From contig DATDCY010000172.1 in assembly GCA_036524115.1 (NCBI GenBank), positions 1 through 9,667 on the forward strand: DNA of 9,667 nucleotides. Reading direction: 5' to 3'. Below are positions 6,204 through 9,667 of the stretch, one piece after another. The notes under the pieces were generated by a model, which saw only the letters and a list, made by a program, of their open reading frames with translations, did not search any database and was not told the DNA's origin. Position numbers and translations under genes: made by a program. Within the stretch, counting starts at the first letter, position 1, and each line of letters opens with the position of its first letter. The stretch is from a bacterium. GTDB lineage: Bacteria > JAUVQV01 > DATDCY01.

Positions 6204-6463
6204 CAGGAGACCTGGTCGATTTCCCTGATCAGCCCGCTGATGCGCTCGCGCACCGCGGCCCGTTCGGCGCGCAGGCGGGAGATCTCCTCGAGCAGCTGCT
6301 CGTCGGCGGGGGGGCAGTCCTTCGACGCGGGGGAGAGCGGCGGCGCGACGCTCTGGCGCTCGGCGAGCTCGCGCTCGAGCCGCGCCACCTCCCGTCTCAG
6401 CCTCTGGACGAGGTCGGCCACGGCGTCGACGCGGTCCTCAAGGATGTCGATGGATGCCGCCAC
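6200..6463 (-). CDS. Small coiled-coil protein, ZapB-like division factor
   Basis: An 87-residue, highly charged, mostly helical protein with two heptad-rich segments (about 10-36, VDAVADLVQRLRREVARLERELAE; and 55-84, EQLLEEISRLRAERAAVRERISGLI) joined by a Pro/Ser linker. No catalytic motif or membrane segment is present. Small coiled-coil proteins of this kind, often labelled ZapB, commonly sit directly before zapA in deltaproteobacteria, and the 4-nt overlap with zapA supports a joint role at the Z ring. The start is the GTG at 6463; no ATG in frame gives a sensible protein, and the nearest purine-rich site (GAGG) is about 13 nt away. Function is inferred from shape and neighbourhood, because coiled coils give little sequence specificity. 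Confidence 0.75.
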   Translation of the reverse strand: MAASIDILEDRVDAVADLVQRLRREVARLERELAERQSVAPPLSPASKDCPPADEQLLEEISRLRAERAAVRERISGLIREIDQVSW

Positions 6464-6470
6464 GTCAGGA

Positions 6471-6499
6471 ACGCTACCTCAGACATTACTTGATGTCAA
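6471..6499 (-). promoter_or_regulatory. Weak candidate promoter for the zapB-like/zapA pair
   Basis: A perfect TTGACA (6499-6494) is followed after 17 nt by TAGCGT (6476-6471), which matches a -10 element only in part (T, A and last T). The start would fall at about 6464, at the GTG itself, implying a leaderless message. The AT-rich stretch 6480-6545 is unlike its surroundings and fits a promoter region after the rplT terminator, but other placements are possible. Confidence 0.3.
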
Positions 6500-6597
6500 T
6501 TGAATACACGCGCAATATCAAGGGGTTGATTTTGAATGCCAAGAAACAGGCTGATGCCGGATGACCTCGGGGGAAGTTTCAACACATCGGCAGGACG

Positions 6598-6637
6598 AAA
6601 AAAAATGGCCCGCGCATCATCCGCGATGCGCGGGCCA
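6598..6637 (-). terminator. Intrinsic terminator of the thrS-infC-rpmI-rplT operon
   Basis: On the minus strand a perfect 13-bp stem (TGGCCCGCGCATC / GATGCGCGGGCCA) with a 6-nt loop is followed by eight T. It lies 17 nt after the rplT stop, so pheS/pheT do not follow in this operon as they do in many bacteria. Confidence 0.96.
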
Positions 6638-6653
6638 CAGACGGCTTTCCGTG

Positions 6654-7010
6654 CTAGGCGGCGCTCTCCTTGGCGATCGCGGCAAGGCGGGAGAATGCAG
6701 CCTGGTCGATGATCGCCAGTTCGGCGAGGACCTTGCGGTTGATCTCGATCCCGGCCTTCTTCAGCCCCGCCATGAAGCGGCTGTAGGAGAGGTCGTTCGC
6801 GCGCGCGCCTGCGTTGATGCGCACCACCCACAGGCCCCGGAAGTCCCGTTTCTTCGCGCGCCGGTCGCGGTAGGCGTACTTGCGCGCCTTGTCGACCGCC
6901 TCGGTGGCCGGCCGCAGGAGGCGGTGCTTGCCGCCCCAGTAGCCCTTGGCGGCCTTGAGAACCCTCTTGCGTCGCTGCGGGGTCTTGGGCCCGCCCTTTG
7001 TCCTCGGCAT
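6654..7010 (-). CDS. rplT: 50S ribosomal protein L20
   Basis: L20 binds 23S rRNA early in 50S assembly and in several bacteria represses its own operon. The 118 residues match the family along their length: basic N-terminal helix ([19 protein letters not shown], 9-27), [26 protein letters not shown] (45-70), [26 protein letters not shown] (74-99). The ATG at 7010 has AAGGAG 8 nt upstream and lies 18 nt after the rpmI stop. It is the last gene of the operon, ended by the terminator at 6598-6637. An L20-binding autoregulatory site would be expected in the infC-rpmI region, but I could not identify one with confidence. Confidence 0.98.
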   Translation of the reverse strand: MPRTKGGPKTPQRRKRVLKAAKGYWGGKHRLLRPATEAVDKARKYAYRDRRAKKRDFRGLWVVRINAGARANDLSYSRFMAGLKKAGIEINRKVLAELAIIDQAAFSRLAAIAKESAA

Positions 7011-7028
7011 CGCTTGGTCTCCTTCGTC

Positions 7029-7229
7029 CTAGAACTTGTACGGGATCAGCTTCCTGATGTTCTTGGCGTCCGCGGCATTGACCGTGTCGGCGAGGCGCAG
7101 ACGCCGCTTGCGCTTGCGGGTCTTGGTCGTCAGGATGTGGCTCGCGTAGGCCTTCGAGCGCTTGATCTTGCCGCTCTTGGTCGTCAGGAAGCGCTTGGCC
7201 GCCGCGCGCTTGGTCTTGATCTTAGGCAT
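7029..7229 (-). CDS. rpmI: 50S ribosomal protein L35
   Basis: Small basic protein of the large subunit. The 66 residues start [20 protein letters not shown], the standard L35 N-terminus, and continue with [17 protein letters not shown] (40-56) and [13 protein letters not shown] at the end. The ATG at 7229 overlaps the infC stop by 8 nt, with AGGAGG 9 nt upstream, so translation is likely coupled to infC. The open frame extends to 7322, and an ATG three codons earlier (7238) is possible, but the family start is the one chosen. It sits between infC and rplT in the conserved order. Confidence 0.97.
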   Translation of the reverse strand: MPKIKTKRAAAKRFLTTKSGKIKRSKAYASHILTTKTRKRKRRLRLADTVNAADAKNIRKLIPYKF

Positions 7230-7818
7230 CCTTGGCATCCTCCTCGGGCTCAGGCTCGTGCTGGGCGGCGCGGACCACGGACTCCGGGAAGACCGCGCCC
7301 GGTTTGACAACGAGATAGACATACATGTTGCGCCCCTCGAGGCGGGGCGGGTTCTCCGGCGCCGCGTAGGGCGTCAGGTCGGCGGTGAGACGGTCGAGTA
7401 TGGCCTTGCCGAGGTGGGTGTGCGCCATCTCGCGCCCGCGGAACATGATCGTGACCTTGACGCGGTGGCCCTGCGAGAGGAAGCGCAGGACGTGGCCCTT
7501 CTTGAAGTCGTAGTCGTGCCCCTCGATCTTCGGGCGCATCTTGATTTCCTTGATCTTGATGATGCGCTGGTGCTTCTTCGACTCCTGCGTCTTCTTCGCC
7601 TGGCTGTACTTGTACTTGCCGAAGTCGAGAATGCGGCAGACCGGCGGGACGGCGGTGGGGGCCACCTCCACCAGGTCGAGGTCGCGGTCCCACGCCGCCT
7701 GGATGGCGTCGTTGATGTTCATCACCCCGAGCTGGTTGCCCTCGTTGTCGATCACCCGGACCTCCCGGGCACGGATCTCGCGGTTCACCCGCTGCTGGAC
7801 CGTCGCCGTAACGCTCAT
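7222..7818 (-). CDS. infC: Translation initiation factor IF-3
   Basis: IF-3 binds the 30S subunit, keeps it apart from 50S and checks start-codon pairing. The 198 residues show the N-domain ([22 protein letters not shown], about 11-32; [24 protein letters not shown], about 48-71), the basic linker ([13 protein letters not shown]) and the C-domain ([36 protein letters not shown]). The C-terminus has an extra acidic tail ([11 protein letters not shown]). The ATG at 7818 overlaps the thrS stop in ATGA. E. coli infC uses the rare AUU start as part of autoregulation; here a normal ATG gives the expected N-terminal length, so that control seems absent, although the upstream GGTGACGGTGG is a poor ribosome binding site and coupling to thrS is likely. 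The frame stays open far upstream, but only as a shadow of thrS. Confidence 0.96.
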   Translation of the reverse strand: MSVTATVQQRVNREIRAREVRVIDNEGNQLGVMNINDAIQAAWDRDLDLVEVAPTAVPPVCRILDFGKYKYSQAKKTQESKKHQRIIKIKEIKMRPKIEGHDYDFKKGHVLRFLSQGHRVKVTIMFRGREMAHTHLGKAILDRLTADLTPYAAPENPPRLEGRNMYVYLVVKPGAVFPESVVRAAQHEPEPEEDAKDA

Positions 7819-9667
7819 GCCACCGTCACCGTTCGCTGACCCCCTTGTTCGTGGAGTAACCCGAGGAACGCGTCGAGCGGGAGGGCACCGATGTCGCCCT
7901 CCTCGCGGCGGCGGACGCCGACCGTGCCGTCCGCCTGTTCCCGGGCGCCGAGTATAGCCATGAAGGGCACCTTCTGCAACTGCGCTTCGCGGATCTTGTA
8001 GCCGATCTTCTCGTTGCGCAGGTCGAGCTCGACGCGGTGGCCGGCGGCGCGGAGGCGCTCGGCGACGGCGCGCGCGTAGTCGTCCTGCGCATTCGTGATC
8101 GTGAGGACGGCGACCTGCACCGGCGCGATCCAGAAGGGGAAGGCGCCCGCGAAGTGCTCGATGAGCACCGCGATGAAGCGCTCGATCGAGCCGAGCACCA
8201 CGCGGTGGATCATCACCGGGCGCTTCTGCTGCCCGTCGGCCGCGACGTACGTCAGGTCGAAGCGCTCCGGCAGGGTGAAATCGCACTGGATCGTCGCGCA
8301 CTGCCAGGAGCGGCCGATCGCGTCCTCGAGCTTGACGTCGATCTTCGGGCCGTAGAAGGCCCCGTCGCCCTCGTTGATCTCGTAGGCGATGCCGGCGGCG
8401 TCCAGCGTCACGCGCAGCGCGTTCGTCGCCAGCTCCCAGTCCGCGTCGGAGCCGATCGACTTCTCCGGGCGCGTCGAGAGCTCGAGGGTGAAGTTGAACC
8501 CGAACATCCCCATCACGTCGCGGATGAAGCCGAGCACGCCCTCGATCTCGCCCCGCAGCTGCTCCGGGGTGCAGAGGATGTGCGCGTCGTCCTGGGTGAA
8601 CTCGCGCACGCGGGTCAGCCCGTGGAGCACGCCGGACTTCTCGTGGCGGTTGACCGTCCCCAGCTCGAAGTAGCGCAGCGGCAGGTCGCGATACGAGCGC
8701 AGCTGGGACTTGTAGATCATCATGTGCGAGAGGCAGTTCATCGGCTTGATGCCGTAGCGCTGCTCGTCGATCTCGGTGAAGTACATGTTCTCGCGGTAGT
8801 TGTCGTAGTGCCCGGAGCGCCGCCAGAGCTCCTCGCGCAGGATCCGCGGCCCGAAGACCATCTGGTAGCCGCGCTTGAGGTGCTCGCGGCGCTCGAACTC
8901 CTCGACCAGGTAGCGCAGCAGCGCGCCCTTGGGGTGCCAGAGCACCATGCCCGGCCCGACCTCGTCGGAGAACGAGAACAGGTCCAGCTCGCGGCCGATC
9001 TTGCGGTGGTCGCGCTTCTGCGCCTCCTCGATCCGGTGCAGGTAGGCCTCGAGCGCGGCCTTGTCGGGGAAGCTCGTGCCGTAGATCCGCTGGAGCATCC
9101 GGTTGCGCTCGTCGCCGCGCCAGTAGGCGCCGGCGATCGAGAGCAGCTTGAAGGCCTTGATCTTCCCGGTCGAGCTGACGTGGGGCCCTCGGCACAGGTC
9201 GGTGAAGCCCCCCTGGCGGTAGAGCGACACGGTCGGGTCGTGAATCGCCTCGATCAGTTCGGCCTTGTAGACCTCGCCCTTCTCGCGGAACGCGCGCAGC
9301 GCCTCGTCGCGCGGCACCTCGCTGCGCACGAACGGCGTGTTGGCCTTGACGATCTCGGCCATCCGCTTCTGGATGCGCTCGAGGTCCTCGGGCGTGAACG
9401 GTTTCTCGACGTCGAAGTCGTAGTAGAAGCCGTCCTCGATCGCGGGGCCGATCGCGAGCTTGACGTCGGGGAAGAGTCGCTTCACCGCCTGCGCCATGAC
9501 GTGCGACGTCGAGTGACGGATGACGTCGAGCGCCGCCGGATCCGAGCGCCGCACGACTTCGAGCGGGCCTCCGCTCTCGTCGACGGGCGTGTGGAGATCC
9601 ACGAGCTGCCCGCCGACCTTCACCGCCACCACGTCGTCGTCGAGCTGCTTTCGCTCGGCGAGGATCT
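7815..9667 (-). CDS. thrS: Threonyl-tRNA synthetase, N-terminus cut by the window edge
   Basis: Charges tRNA-Thr and edits mischarged Ser. About 617 residues are visible; the start codon and first part of the TGS domain (roughly 30-40 residues) lie beyond 9667. Seen in order: TGS remainder ([10 protein letters not shown]), editing domain with [16 protein letters not shown] (the HxxxH pair) and TDLCRGPH, then [19 protein letters not shown], and the class II core with motif 2 [43 protein letters not shown] and motif 3 [14 protein letters not shown]. The three zinc ligands of the active site are present: Cys (codon 8733-8735, in KPMNC), His (8580-8582, DDAH) and His (8205-8207, MIHR). The usual NCPGH after the zinc Cys reads NCLSH here. 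The anticodon-binding domain ([12 protein letters not shown] ... [15 protein letters not shown]) is complete. A GTG at 9632 is internal, not the start. First visible gene of the infC-rpmI-rplT operon. Confidence 0.97.
   Translation of the reverse strand, partial: ILAERKQLDDDVVAVKVGGQLVDLHTPVDESGGPLEVVRRSDPAALDVIRHSTSHVMAQAVKRLFPDVKLAIGPAIEDGFYYDFDVEKPFTPEDLERIQKRMAEIVKANTPFVRSEVPRDEALRAFREKGEVYKAELIEAIHDPTVSLYRQGGFTDLCRGPHVSSTGKIKAFKLLSIAGAYWRGDERNRMLQRIYGTSFPDKAALEAYLHRIEEAQKRDHRKIGRELDLFSFSDEVGPGMVLWHPKGALLRYLVEEFERREHLKRGYQMVFGPRILREELWRRSGHYDNYRENMYFTEIDEQRYGIKPMNCLSHMMIYKSQLRSYRDLPLRYFELGTVNRHEKSGVLHGLTRVREFTQDDAHILCTPEQLRGEIEGVLGFIRDVMGMFGFNFTLELSTRPEKSIGSDADWELATNALRVTLDAAGIAYEINEGDGAFYGPKIDVKLEDAIGRSWQCATIQCDFTLPERFDLTYVAADGQQKRPVMIHRVVLGSIERFIAVLIEHFAGAFPFWIAPVQVAVLTITNAQDDYARAVAERLRAAGHRVELDLRNEKIGYKIREAQLQKVPFMAILGAREQADGTVGVRRREEGDIGALPLDAFLGLLHEQGGQRTVTVA

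Noticed and set aside
7230-7322. N-terminal extension of L35 to 97 residues
   Set aside because: The canonical L35 start MPKIKTKR is at 7229; the extension is a shifted-frame reading of the infC end.
7222-9195. 657-codon minus-strand frame ending with IF-3
   Set aside because: Only its last 198 codons are IF-3; the rest is an Arg/Ala-rich out-of-frame reading of thrS, not a fusion protein.
1-9667. tRNA genes, CRISPR arrays, insertion sequences, phage or defence genes
   Set aside because: None seen: no tRNA T-loop pattern in the gaps, no regularly spaced repeats and no transposase or defence motifs in any frame.

Overview
The window is a GC-rich (roughly 70 % by eye) bacterial chromosome segment in which every supported gene lies on the minus strand, so it reads from right to left. 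It holds no mobile-element genes and is a housekeeping region for translation, RNA metabolism and cell division. The gene order zapB-like / zapA / 6S RNA / 5-formyltetrahydrofolate cyclo-ligase / rny / ymdB, set between a thrS-infC-rpmI-rplT operon and a rimP-nusA-ylxR operon, together with GC content and protein style, suggests a high-GC member of the old Deltaproteobacteria (Desulfuromonadota/Myxococcota side). That placement is inference, not a database result.

Layout in transcription order. (1) 9667-6598: thrS (5' end outside the window), infC, rpmI and rplT, tightly overlapped or closely spaced, ended by a perfect 13-bp stem intrinsic terminator. (2) 6463-5892: a small ZapB-like coiled-coil protein and ZapA, overlapping by 4 nt. 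(3) 5870-5636: a good sigma70-type promoter and 6S RNA, recognised by its secondary structure and conserved sequence blocks. (4) 5635-5246: about 390 nt without a gene. (5) 5245-2103: 5-formyltetrahydrofolate cyclo-ligase, RNase Y (start 1 nt after the previous stop) and the YmdB-type phosphodiesterase, the last two separated by a 127-bp imperfect palindrome. (6) 2054-1937: candidate promoter and a short leader with an intrinsic terminator just before rimP. (7) 1936-1: rimP, nusA and ylxR, all overlapping; ylxR runs off the left edge and seems to continue into an L7Ae-like domain.

Functionally, the right-hand operon makes threonyl-tRNA, initiation factor 3 and ribosomal proteins L35 and L20. 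The middle part joins Z-ring assembly factors, the RNA polymerase regulator 6S RNA, one-carbon metabolism and mRNA turnover. The left operon makes a 30S maturation factor, the transcription factor NusA and a small RNA-binding protein; infB would be expected just beyond the edge.

The points most worth a second look are non-coding: the 127-bp palindrome that begins exactly at the rny stop codon, and the terminator that any transcript starting upstream must cross to reach rimP, with a ten-codon open frame lying across its hairpin.
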